A stretch of DNA of 64,000 nucleotides from assembly GCA_947489315.1 (NCBI GenBank), contig CANLCX010000002.1, forward strand, positions 682,001 to 746,000. Reading direction: 5' to 3'. A program made the position numbers and the translations under genes. Positions 34,984-43,329 of the stretch are shown here, piece after piece. A model generated the notes under the pieces. The model saw only the letters and a program-made list of their open reading frames with translations, ran no database searches and was not told where the DNA came from. The stretch comes from an uncultured Sphingomonadaceae bacterium (GTDB lineage: Bacteria; Pseudomonadota; Alphaproteobacteria; Sphingomonadales; Sphingomonadaceae). Each line of letters begins with the position of its first letter. The stretch's first letter is position 1.

Positions 34984-35820
34984 ATGCGATTTGAAGGCAA
35001 AACCATCGTGATAACAGGTGGCTCATCGGGAATCGGTCGCGGCGCAGTCGATCTCTTTTTAGGCGAAGGCGCCAGAGTTGTGATGGGCGATATCGACGCC
35101 GACGAAGGATCTGTTATGATGGCCTCATTGGGCCACAACTTTCATTTCCAGAAATGTGATGTAACGCAGGAAAATCAAGTCAAGTTGCTGATGGATAGTG
35201 CGGCTGAAAAAACCGGTGGGATAGATATTGTTTTCAACAACGCCGGTGCCGGGGGACCACGCGACGCGATAGACGAGATTAGCGGTGACGATTGGGATTT
35301 TGCCATGGCATTGTTGCTTAAGTCTGTTGCCATGGGAATCCGTCATGCCGCGCCACATCTAAAAACACGCGGTGGCGGATCGATAATCAACACGGCATCG
35401 GTTTGTGCATTTCAGGCCGGTTATGGACCGGTCGCCTATTCAACAGCAAAAGCCGGTGTCCTCCATCTTTCGAAATTGGCGGCTGCTGAGCTCGCTCAAT
35501 ATAATATCCGCGTTAACGCCATTTGCCCCGGCTTCATCCAGACCAATATTTTTGCGGCAACCCTGGGTGCGAATGAAGAAGAGAAGAACCAGATCAATAG
35601 CCTCTTGGGTCAAGCGGCGGCTGGGGTACAACCTGTGGCCCGCCCTGGAATCCCAAATGATATTGCCGAAGCAGTGGCCTATCTCGCCTCTGATGCAGCT
35701 GGCTTTGTTACCGGCACACATATGCTGGTGGACGGTGGCTTATTGTCCGGAACACCATCCAGCTGGGATCCGGAGATACCAAGTATGCTGGACGCGCTGA
35801 TCCCGGAGGATAAAAAGTGA
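34984..35820 (+). CDS. SDR family oxidoreductase
   Basis: 278 residues. TGGSSGIGRG nucleotide motif, Asp after the second strand (VVMGDIDADEG) pointing to NAD, IVFNNAGAGG, NTASVCAFQ with the Ser, and YSTAKAG. AGGAG lies 8 nt before the ATG. First gene of the plus-strand operon; its stop overlaps the GTG of the transporter by 4 bp. Substrate probably an alcohol or hydroxyacyl-CoA handled by the cluster. Confidence 0.9.
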   Translation: MRFEGKTIVITGGSSGIGRGAVDLFLGEGARVVMGDIDADEGSVMMASLGHNFHFQKCDVTQENQVKLLMDSAAEKTGGIDIVFNNAGAGGPRDAIDEISGDDWDFAMALLLKSVAMGIRHAAPHLKTRGGGSIINTASVCAFQAGYGPVAYSTAKAGVLHLSKLAAAELAQYNIRVNAICPGFIQTNIFAATLGANEEEKNQINSLLGQAAAGVQPVARPGIPNDIAEAVAYLASDAAGFVTGTHMLVDGGLLSGTPSSWDPEIPSMLDALIPEDKK

Positions 35821-37247
35821 CCGTGAGCGCGAAGAAACTCCCACTCAAAACAAAAATACTATATGGCTTTGGCTCCGTGGCTTATGGTATCAAGGATAAT
35901 GGTTTTGCGACCTTCCTACTTTTCTACTATAACCAAGTCGTAGGCCTGCGCGCTGATTTGGTAGGACTTGCGATCGCAATAGCTCTCGTCGCAGATGCAT
36001 TTATCGATCCCGTGATCGGAAGAATGACTGATCGAACCCACACACGTATAGGACGTCGCCATCCTTGGCTATATGCGTCCGCTATTCCGATTGCAGCAAC
36101 CTGGCTATTGTTGTGGCATCCACCGGAAGCTAGCGAAACCATCCAGTTTTTCTATTTATTGGCGCTTGCCATGTTGGTTCGGATCAGCCTTTCTTTGAAC
36201 GAAGTTCCAGCCCTCGCGATGCTGCCTGAATTGTCGCGCGACTATCATGATCGCACCAGCATCACGCGCTTTCGTTATCTGTTCGGCTGGGGTTCGGGGC
36301 TTTCCATAATGGCTCTCGCCTACAGTATTTTCCTGGCTCCGACCGACAAGCACCCCGTGGGGCTATTAAACCCCGACGGTTATTCCAAATATGCGATTGT
36401 TGGCAGCATATTTATGGCCTTTGCCGTGCTCGTCGCGGCATCATCGACCCACAAAAGAATTGTTGGCGCCTATCACGATTCAAAATCTAAGATTCAGGCA
36501 TCAGATACATGGAAACAGATGTTTGATACTTTGAGATATCGTCCGTTCCTGATGCTCCTTCTCGCTGGTGTTTTCGCCTTCACAAATCAGGGCGTAGTAT
36601 TTGCGTTGAACACTTATTTGCTACCTCACGTCTGGCAGCTAGACCAAAACGGTCTCTTCTTATTCGCTATGTTGCTGTTTATCGCAGCGGTCATTGCATT
36701 TGTTTTCGTGACACCAGTTTCTCAGCGCTTTGGTAAGGCGCGCTCTGCCAGCGTCTTTACACTCATCGCAATGGCATTGGGAACAACACCCTATTGGTTG
36801 CGAGCAATGGATTTGTTTCCGGAACCCGGTTCATCTGCCTTAATCCCTACTCTGTTCACTTTTCTAATTTTGGGAACTGCAGCCAGTATTTGCGCGATGA
36901 TATTAACTACTTCATTGATGGCAGATGTAACGGACGCCTATGAACATGAACACGGCCGCAGGTCTGAAGGCGTATTCGCATCTGGCGTCTGGTTCATGCA
37001 AAAAACCGTGGGCGCTCTGGGTATATTATTCGCCAGCCTCATCATCGCATTGGTGCAATTGCCAGAGAAAGCAACGCCCGGTACAGTAGATATTGTCATC
37101 ATTGATCGCTTATCGATGGTTTTCGCTACCTTAACCGTCGTTATCGCACTGGTTGGTGCATGGGCTTACACTCTCTTTCCGCTCGACGAAAAAGATCATC
37201 ATGCGCGATTGGACGAGCAGTCGAAAAAACCGCTGCCAGCAGAGTAA
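35817..37247 (+). CDS. GPH (MelB-type) sodium/sugar-like symporter
   Basis: 476 residues with about twelve helices, starting at a GTG coupled to the SDR stop. Family marks are YGFGSVAYGIKDNGFATFLLFYYNQ split at the N-terminus, DAFIDPVIGRMTDRTHTRIGRRHPW in the first loop, and TSLMADVTDAYEHEHGRRSEG in the middle loop. The GPH group is named for glycosides and hexuronides, but many sphingomonad members sit in lipid or sterol degradation clusters. The cargo here is likely the acid or alcohol degraded by the cluster, which is inference. Confidence 0.88.
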   Translation: MTVSAKKLPLKTKILYGFGSVAYGIKDNGFATFLLFYYNQVVGLRADLVGLAIAIALVADAFIDPVIGRMTDRTHTRIGRRHPWLYASAIPIAATWLLLWHPPEASETIQFFYLLALAMLVRISLSLNEVPALAMLPELSRDYHDRTSITRFRYLFGWGSGLSIMALAYSIFLAPTDKHPVGLLNPDGYSKYAIVGSIFMAFAVLVAASSTHKRIVGAYHDSKSKIQASDTWKQMFDTLRYRPFLMLLLAGVFAFTNQGVVFALNTYLLPHVWQLDQNGLFLFAMLLFIAAVIAFVFVTPVSQRFGKARSASVFTLIAMALGTTPYWLRAMDLFPEPGSSALIPTLFTFLILGTAASICAMILTTSLMADVTDAYEHEHGRRSEGVFASGVWFMQKTVGALGILFASLIIALVQLPEKATPGTVDIVIIDRLSMVFATLTVVIALVGAWAYTLFPLDEKDHHARLDEQSKKPLPAE

Positions 37248-37348
37248 TAAATTTCAATCCCAACAAGTTTACGTGTGGAAAAGCGAAACAGTCTCTGATA
37301 GTTTAATTGCATAGTTAAATCGAATAGCTTTTAAAAAAGGATAGACGC

Positions 37349-38650
37349 ATGGATTTTGATCTCACAGAAAAGCAGGAATATTGGCGCAATCAGGTTCGTG
37401 AGCATATTGAGAATCATGTCCGTCCGCGCGTGGCTGATTATAGGACCGAAGACGAATCCGGGGATCGTTGGAAAGTCATACAGGTTGTTGAAGAAGAAAA
37501 AGCGAAGGCGAAAGAAAAAGGCATTTGGAATCTTTTCATGCCACCTGCTAACCCCAACCTCACCCACATTGATGATGTCTTCCAATTTGAGGGCCCCGGG
37601 CTTACTAATTTGGAATATGCTCTATGTGCCGAAGAAATGGGGCGCGTTGGGTTTTCGTCTGAAGTGTTCAATTGCTCTGCGCCTGACACCGGCAACATGG
37701 AAGTCTTCCATCGCTATGGCACAATAGAACAGAAAGAACAGTACCTCCGCCCACTGATGAACGGCGAGATTCGTTCCGCATTCCTGATGACCGAACCAGC
37801 TGTAGCGTCATCCGATGCTACCAACATTGAAACTGCGATTGTGCGCGATGGTGACGAATATGTTATCAATGGCCGCAAATGGTGGTCATCGGGCTTGGGC
37901 GATCCACGTTGTAAAATTGCTATTGTGATGGGCAAAACGAGCTTCGAAGGCAGCCGCTACACGCAGCAATCACAAATATTGATGCCGACCGATGCGCCCG
38001 GTGTAAACATCATCCGGCATCTACCAGTCTTTGGTTATGACGATGCCCCTCATGGGCATATGGAAGTCGAGATGAAAGATGTTCGCGTTCCTGCTTCAAA
38101 TATCATTTTGGGTGAAGGTCGCGGATTTGAAATCGCTCAGGGCCGCCTCGGACCTGGCCGCATTCATCACTGCATGCGTACAATTGGTGTCGCGGAAGAA
38201 GCGCTCGAGAAAATGGTCAAACGCCTGCAATCACGTGTCGCCTTTGGCAAACGCATTTCCGAGCATAGCGTATGGGATGAACGCGTTGCCCGCGCACGCA
38301 TTGATATCGATATGAGCCGCCTGCTTTGCTTGAAAGCTGCAGATATGATGGATAAAGTTGGCAACAAATATGCTAAAGCCGAGATCGCCATGATTAAAGT
38401 CCAAGCCCCGACGATGGCATTGAAAATCATAGATGATGCTATTCAAGCCCATGGCGGCGGCGGTGTCACTACTGACTTTGGATTGGCTCAGGCTTATGCG
38501 CATCAACGCACATTGCGTCTCGCGGATGGTCCCGACGAAGTCCACAACCGGACCATAGCAAAAATGGAATATGGTAAATATGCCGAAACCGCTGACGGCA
38601 GCAAAATGAAGGAAGAATTTTCTTCAGGCGACCTTGCAGTCACACGATAA
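37349..38650 (+). CDS. ACAD10/11-like acyl-CoA dehydrogenase
   Basis: 433 residues, longer than standard fatty acyl-CoA dehydrogenases. It shows the ACAD10/11 subgroup pattern: [73 protein letters not shown], and [14 protein letters not shown]. In Pseudomonas lvaC and in mammalian ACAD10/11 this dehydrogenase acts with a kinase that phosphorylates 4-hydroxyacyl-CoAs. A matching kinase gene lies two genes downstream. It follows the transporter after 101 bp. Confidence 0.92.
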   Translation: MDFDLTEKQEYWRNQVREHIENHVRPRVADYRTEDESGDRWKVIQVVEEEKAKAKEKGIWNLFMPPANPNLTHIDDVFQFEGPGLTNLEYALCAEEMGRVGFSSEVFNCSAPDTGNMEVFHRYGTIEQKEQYLRPLMNGEIRSAFLMTEPAVASSDATNIETAIVRDGDEYVINGRKWWSSGLGDPRCKIAIVMGKTSFEGSRYTQQSQILMPTDAPGVNIIRHLPVFGYDDAPHGHMEVEMKDVRVPASNIILGEGRGFEIAQGRLGPGRIHHCMRTIGVAEEALEKMVKRLQSRVAFGKRISEHSVWDERVARARIDIDMSRLLCLKAADMMDKVGNKYAKAEIAMIKVQAPTMALKIIDDAIQAHGGGGVTTDFGLAQAYAHQRTLRLADGPDEVHNRTIAKMEYGKYAETADGSKMKEEFSSGDLAVTR

Positions 38651-38665
38651 CAGAGGGCCTATTTC

Positions 38666-39751
38666 ATGAAAGCAGCAGTCCTAGTTGAAGCGGGTAAACC
38701 GCTTGAAATAGAAGAGGTTACCATCTCCAAGCCGGGACCGCATGAGGTACTGATCCGAACAGCAGCCTGTGGGCTATGCCATTCTGATCTGCACTTTATT
38801 GATGGTAGCTATCCGCACCCATTGCCAGCTATCCCGGGCCATGAGGCCGCTGGTATTGTCGAGGCGATCGGGAGTGAAGTTCGCACAGTCAGCGTTGGAG
38901 ACGCAGTCATATCTTGCCTGGCTGCTTTTTGTGGACATTGCGAATTTTGTGTGTCCGGCCGCATGTCTTTATGCCTTGGGACAGATACACGCCGCGCAGC
39001 TGAGGATGCTCCCCGTATTGCCCGTCCGGATGGAACACCTGTCTTACAGATGCTCAACTTATCGGCCTTTGCCGAGCAAATGCTAATCCATGAACACGCC
39101 TGCGTTCGCATTGACCCTGACATGCCGCTTGATCGCGCTGCTGTTATTGGCTGCGCAGTCACCACTGGGGCTGGCACTATCTTCAATGCTTGCAATGTCA
39201 CGCCTGGTGAGACCGTCGCTGTCGTTGGCTGTGGCGGCGTTGGTCTTGCGACAATAAATGCTGCAAAAATCGCGGGTGCTAGTCGTATTATCGCTGCGGA
39301 TCCAATCCCCGAAAAACGAGAACTGGCGTTGAAACTCGGGGCAACCGATGTCGTTGATGCGATGGATGATGATGCAGCAGCTCAGATTGCAGAAATGACA
39401 AAAGGCGGTGTCGATCATGCCATAGAGGCCGTTGGTCGTCCGGGAGCCGGCGAGTTAGCTGTTGGATCTTTGAAGCGTGGAGGCACCGCCACGATACTCG
39501 GCATGATGCCGCTAGATCATAAGGTTGGTCTTGGTGCTATGGACTTGCTTGCCGGTAAAAAGTTACAAGGCGTATTGATGGGAGCGACCCGTTTCCCAGT
39601 CGACATTCCGCGCTTGGTAGATTTTTACATGCGCGGATTATTGGACTTAGATAGTATTGTTGCCGAAACGATACCGCTAGAACAGATTAATGACGGCTTT
39701 GAAAAAATGAAAAAAGGTGATGCGGCGCGTTCCGTCATTACATTTGGATAA
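38666..39751 (+). CDS. Zinc-dependent alcohol dehydrogenase
   Basis: 361 residues of the medium-chain dehydrogenase family. Catalytic zinc ligands appear in CGLCHSDLH and GHEAAGIVE, and all four structural-zinc Cys are in CGHCEFCVSGRMSLC. The Rossmann motif is VVGCGGVGLATI with Asp in IAADP, favouring NAD. It resembles class III-like enzymes found with acyl-CoA genes and could oxidise a hydroxyl or aldehyde group of the substrate. It is 15 bp after the dehydrogenase and 18 bp before the kinase gene. Confidence 0.92.
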   Translation: MKAAVLVEAGKPLEIEEVTISKPGPHEVLIRTAACGLCHSDLHFIDGSYPHPLPAIPGHEAAGIVEAIGSEVRTVSVGDAVISCLAAFCGHCEFCVSGRMSLCLGTDTRRAAEDAPRIARPDGTPVLQMLNLSAFAEQMLIHEHACVRIDPDMPLDRAAVIGCAVTTGAGTIFNACNVTPGETVAVVGCGGVGLATINAAKIAGASRIIAADPIPEKRELALKLGATDVVDAMDDDAAAQIAEMTKGGVDHAIEAVGRPGAGELAVGSLKRGGTATILGMMPLDHKVGLGAMDLLAGKKLQGVLMGATRFPVDIPRLVDFYMRGLLDLDSIVAETIPLEQINDGFEKMKKGDAARSVITFG

Positions 39752-39769
39752 ATTAGTTAGAGGACTGCA

Positions 39770-40831
39770 ATGAACCCACAAGAAGACATGACTGGCACAA
39801 TGACAGTGCCGGATAAAGACAAGCTCGACGAGGCAAGTCTATCAAAATGGATGGAGGCGAATGTCGAAGGTTTTTCCGGGCCTATGGACATTACAAAATT
39901 CAAAGGTGGCCAATCTAACCCAACTTATAAAATTGAGACCCCCGGCACCGACTATGTATTACGCAAAAAACCGTTCGGTAAATTATTGCCCTCGGCCCAT
40001 GCGGTAGATCGTGAGTTCAGGGTTATAGCGGGCCTCTATCCAACGGGTTTTCCTGTCGCGAGGCCCTATGGCCTTTGTGACGATGATGATGTCATTGGTA
40101 CAATGTTTTACATCATGGGCATGGCTGATGGACGGACGCTTTGGGACGGTACGTTGCCAGGCATGGAGCCTGACGAACGACAAGCAATCTATCATGAAAT
40201 GATCGACACGCTTGCTTTGCTCCACAGCTATGATCCTTCAGAACTAGGTTTGGAAAAACACGGCAAGCCCGGGAACTATTGTGAGCGCCAGATTTCGCGC
40301 TGGACCCAGCAGTATAAATTATCCGAAATCGAAACCATACCTGAAATGGATCAATTGATTGAATGGCTGACAAAGACCATACCGGAGCAGAAAAGCTTTG
40401 GCATTGTTCATGGTGACTACCGCCTCGATAATATGATCTTTGCCCATGATGCGCCCAAAGTCATTGCGGTGCTGGATTGGGAGCTTTCTACATTGGGCGA
40501 TCCGATTGCGGACTTTGCTTATTGGCTGATGGCCTATGAAATGGAGCCGGAAGGTCGCAGCGGCTTGAAAGGTGTTGATCTGAAAAGTCTAGGCATTCCA
40601 TCCAGAGAAGAAGCCATCACTCGCTATTGTGAAAAATCCGGGATTGATGACTTGCCTCCGATGGACTGGTATCTTGCCTATAATCTCTTCCGGATTGCGG
40701 CCATTTTGCAAGGCATCCAGAAGCGTGTAGTAGATGGGACGGCAAATAGCGCAGCGGCGGCTGAAATGTCTGACCGCGTTACACCATTGGCACAAGCCGG
40801 TTGGGAAGCAGCGAAACGTGCAGGTGCATAA
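39770..40831 (+). CDS. APH-fold phosphotransferase (ACAD10/11 kinase domain, LvaA-like)
   Basis: 353 residues. Aminoglycoside-phosphotransferase fold with FKGGQSNPTYKI as glycine-rich loop, VLRKKPFGKLLPSAHAVDREF, the catalytic IVHGDYRLDNMIF near residue 214 and metal-binding VLDWELSTLGDP. This is the form of the kinase domain fused to mammalian ACAD10/11 and of LvaA, which phosphorylates 4-hydroxyvaleryl-CoA. Here it is a separate gene with the dehydrogenase two genes upstream. A 4-hydroxyacyl-CoA substrate is inferred from this pairing. Confidence 0.9.
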   Translation: MNPQEDMTGTMTVPDKDKLDEASLSKWMEANVEGFSGPMDITKFKGGQSNPTYKIETPGTDYVLRKKPFGKLLPSAHAVDREFRVIAGLYPTGFPVARPYGLCDDDDVIGTMFYIMGMADGRTLWDGTLPGMEPDERQAIYHEMIDTLALLHSYDPSELGLEKHGKPGNYCERQISRWTQQYKLSEIETIPEMDQLIEWLTKTIPEQKSFGIVHGDYRLDNMIFAHDAPKVIAVLDWELSTLGDPIADFAYWLMAYEMEPEGRSGLKGVDLKSLGIPSREEAITRYCEKSGIDDLPPMDWYLAYNLFRIAAILQGIQKRVVDGTANSAAAAEMSDRVTPLAQAGWEAAKRAGA

Positions 40832-40855
40832 ATCACTACTGACAGGAGCAGAAAC

Positions 40856-41650
40856 ATGGCGGACCTCAAGGATAAAGTAGCCATTGTTACGGGCGCAGGC
40901 AGCGGTATTGGCCGGGCATCGGCATTGTTATTTGCCGAACATGGCGCAAAGGTTATCGCCAGCGATGTCACCGACGCTGTTGAAGAAACGGCAAAAGGCT
41001 CTGAAGGCAATATCATCGCCATCAAGGCCGATGCTGGCTCCGAAGGAGATATTGAAATGCTGGTCGAAGCAGCGGAGCAAAGGTTCGGCGACTTGCATGT
41101 CTTTTTCGCCAATGCCGGCATTGGTGGCGGGTTTGAGGGTATTTTCGATAGCAGTGTTGCCGAGTGGCAGGAAGTTTTGCGTGTCAACCTGATCGGCCCG
41201 TTTCTGGCTGCCAAATATGCTGGCAAGGTAATTGCCGATAGCGGGCATGGTGGCTCTATAATCTGTACGGCTAGTGTCGCTGGCATCCGATCGGGTGCTG
41301 GCGGCCCAGCTTATTCTGCATCGAAAGCGGGTGTCATCAATCTAGTCAAAGTCGCGGCTCAGCAATTCGCTACAGCCAATGTGCGCTGCAATGCGATTTG
41401 CCCGGGCATCACAGAGACTGGTATGACCCAGTTCATCTATGACAAAGCCCGGGAGAAGGGCAAAGAGGACCGTCTCGGTTACCTCAACCCGTTGCGCCGC
41501 GGAGCCAACCCGATTGAAATGGCTGAGGTCGCCCTGTTTCTTGCCTCTGATCGGTCATCCTATGTCAATGGACAGGCGATTGCGGTTGACGGAGGTCTAA
41601 GCGCTTCCCACCCGGTTACCCGTCAGGAATTTGGTCGTACGGCCGTTTAG
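40856..41650 (+). CDS. SDR family oxidoreductase
   Basis: 264 residues. [12 protein letters not shown] nucleotide motif, Asp in [26 protein letters not shown] with the Ser, and YSASKAG. It ends in the usual [13 protein letters not shown] is 8 nt before the ATG. It closes the plus-strand operon directly after the kinase; in the lva operon an SDR (LvaD) holds a comparable place. It is convergent with the next gene, 3 bp away. Exact substrate unknown. Confidence 0.9.
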   Translation: MADLKDKVAIVTGAGSGIGRASALLFAEHGAKVIASDVTDAVEETAKGSEGNIIAIKADAGSEGDIEMLVEAAEQRFGDLHVFFANAGIGGGFEGIFDSSVAEWQEVLRVNLIGPFLAAKYAGKVIADSGHGGSIICTASVAGIRSGAGGPAYSASKAGVINLVKVAAQQFATANVRCNAICPGITETGMTQFIYDKAREKGKEDRLGYLNPLRRGANPIEMAEVALFLASDRSSYVNGQAIAVDGGLSASHPVTRQEFGRTAV

Positions 41651-41653
41651 CGG

Positions 41654-42313
41654 CTAGTTCGCAAAAGCGAGCTCACCGGTACCCAGTTGCACAAAATCAA
41701 CTCGGCCATCTTTGGTCCCGCATAGAAATGTCTGCTGTTCGCCACCAGACAATCCACCTTCAACGCGCCAGCCTGCACCATCACGGGCAACGGACTGTAT
41801 TTCAGAAACACGGGCATTGTCTCCAGCCTGCCGTTCGGCGGCATTGGAGCAGACGTTGATTGCTGTATCCATCGAACCCGTGCCGCGATCATTTCGGTTG
41901 TCAGAGCGACTGTCATACCGGCGATCATCATAGCGGCGGTCGTCATTGCGTTGATCATAACGATAATCGCGATTATCGGATCGACGATCCCGTTTGTTTT
42001 TCGAAGCAGCACTCGCAATAGCTGCAATACCGCCAAAAATCAGAACGCCTGCGAGCACATCACCGGCATCAACACGGTTCCGGTGCCGCCGATAGCCGCG
42101 ACCATAACCATAGCCGCGATAACCACGATAGCCGCGCGAACTGCGCCAGCCTTCGGCCTTGTCGCTGTCTGCTGTCCAGCCAAGGCTGCTAATGTCCACC
42201 ATGCTCACAGGCGCTGGTGCGGGATTGACCGGCGCTGCCATCGCTGGTGCAAAACCGCTAAAAACCAATGCCGTAGATGCAGCAACGGCTGAGAATTTCT
42301 TTTGAAAACGCAT
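41654..42313 (-). CDS. Exported Arg/Tyr-rich protein with glycine-rich hydrophobic helix
   Basis: 219 residues. Signal peptide (core AVAASTALVFSGFAPAMA), then an RGYRGYRGYGYGRGY stretch, one hydrophobic segment (AGDVLAGVLIFGGIAAIAS), a highly charged Arg/Asp/Tyr repeat zone, and a C-terminal domain with two Cys (NVCSNAAERQAG and TFLCGTKDG) that may form a disulfide. The same order recurs in the next gene, so they are paralogs. Function unknown; an envelope protein is likely. Confidence 0.82.
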   Translation of the reverse strand: MRFQKKFSAVAASTALVFSGFAPAMAAPVNPAPAPVSMVDISSLGWTADSDKAEGWRSSRGYRGYRGYGYGRGYRRHRNRVDAGDVLAGVLIFGGIAAIASAASKNKRDRRSDNRDYRYDQRNDDRRYDDRRYDSRSDNRNDRGTGSMDTAINVCSNAAERQAGDNARVSEIQSVARDGAGWRVEGGLSGGEQQTFLCGTKDGRVDFVQLGTGELAFAN

Positions 42314-42375
42314 ATTATACCCCTATTTTTAGCAGGTTCTGTGCCCCAGATTCTGCTCATACACTATATATAGTT

Positions 42376-42409
42376 GGTCCAGCCTGTCACCAGGCTGAAC
42401 CATTTTTTA
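42376..42409 (+). terminator. Intrinsic terminator, plus orientation
   Basis: GGTCCAGCCTG-TCAC-CAGGCTGAACC is followed by ATTTTTT on the plus strand. It lies between two minus-strand genes, so in this orientation it would stop transcripts running antisense to them; as a minus-strand stem it lacks a T-run. Confidence 0.55.
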
Positions 42410-42421
42410 CATTTCGCAGGC

Positions 42422-42931
42422 TTACCTACGATATTTCAGGTTTTTGAGGCGTACTTCCGACACCCGTCTTCCGTCGACATAGCAGGTAAATTTACCGCTA
42501 TCATATCCACGCCGATAGCCATTTTTTACCGCCACGCGACCCTTGACCTTATAGCCATAGCGGGTGCGTTCTACGTCACGGATCTGGGTCACATCAGCCC
42601 GACCGTAATAGCCAGCCTTGCGTTCCGTTGCGCGCACACATTTGTTGACGGCCCGACGCGAAGTTATGCGTTTGCCTTTGCGATAATTACCGTACCGATA
42701 ATTATTCTGGCGATAATTGCGGTCATTCCGATAGCCATCATTATAAGCATAGCGATCTTTTTTGCCCGAACTTGCAATGGCTGCAATGGCTCCGATGACA
42801 ACGGCTCCGGCAATGACTTCGCCGGCACTAATGCCACCCCGGTCATTATCTCTGGCCATAGCTGGTGTTGCAGAAACGGCCATCGCAGTTGCGGCAGCGG
42901 TTCCGATCATTGCTGTTTTAAGAGTGTTCAT
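42422..42931 (-). CDS. Exported Arg/Tyr-rich protein, paralog of the neighbouring gene
   Basis: 169 residues from ATG 42931 (an ATG two codons earlier is also possible). Signal peptide (core TAMIGTAAATAMAVSATPAMA), hydrophobic glycine-rich segment (AGEVIAGAVVIGAIAAIASS), a Tyr/Asn/Arg zone (YRNDRNYRQNNYRYGNYRKG), then a C-terminal domain with Cys in NKCVRATERKAG and FTCYVDGRRV. The C-terminal pattern mirrors the gene at 41654. Function unknown. Confidence 0.82.
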   Translation of the reverse strand: MNTLKTAMIGTAAATAMAVSATPAMARDNDRGGISAGEVIAGAVVIGAIAAIASSGKKDRYAYNDGYRNDRNYRQNNYRYGNYRKGKRITSRRAVNKCVRATERKAGYYGRADVTQIRDVERTRYGYKVKGRVAVKNGYRRGYDSGKFTCYVDGRRVSEVRLKNLKYRR

Positions 42932-43055
42932 CTCCACTTTCCTTTCAAACTACTCGAGAACCATTTTTCGAGCTTGTGACACTCTTTTAGGGGATGGCTA
43001 TTGAGTGGAGACTGAACCCCTTTGTCAGGAGCTGTTCAGGTTAGTGGCCACTTTT

Positions 43056-43229
43056 ATGAACATCATAAATCGCGTTTTTCTGCGGGGTAGGTGCGAAGTT
43101 GACAAAGTTGACTGGCTCCTATGGGCATTTGTGCTGATATGGTTTTCCATGGGTATTGCAATTTTATTTCCGCTAATTCATCAAACACCGCGCATCGACT
43201 CCTTATCCAAAGACAGGTTTGAATATTAA
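43056..43229 (+). CDS. Possible small single-pass membrane protein
   Basis: 57 residues from ATG 43056; GTG 43005 would give 74. One hydrophobic segment (WLLWAFVLIWFSMGIAILF) is flanked by charged ends (GRCEVDKVD before, HQTPRIDSLSKDRFEY after). No clear ribosome binding site and no family match. It is kept because composition is sensible and no better explanation of the stretch exists. A terminator hairpin follows 48 bp on. Confidence 0.45.
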   Translation: MNIINRVFLRGRCEVDKVDWLLWAFVLIWFSMGIAILFPLIHQTPRIDSLSKDRFEY

Positions 43230-43276
43230 CACGGGTCGCAGCCTGTAGGACAGCGCCCTAATTATCTATCGCACAT

Positions 43277-43309
43277 AAAAAGGCCGGAGATGTTCCCACC
43301 ACCGGCCTT
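43277..43309 (-). terminator. Intrinsic terminator of the second TonB receptor gene
   Basis: AAGGCCGG (43280-43287) pairs with CCGGCCTT (43302-43309); on the minus strand the stem is followed by TTTTT. It lies 20 bp beyond the receptor stop and is nearly identical, loop included, to the terminator at 45911-45942. Confidence 0.8.
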
Positions 43310-43329
43310 CAATTTTAATGATCCTGTTT

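Noticed and set aside
42374-42979. 201-codon plus-strand hydrophobic frame (many Ile/Val)
   Set aside because: It is the complement of the Tyr/Asn/Arg-rich exported protein; the Ile/Val richness comes from reading TAT/AAT/CGN codons backwards.
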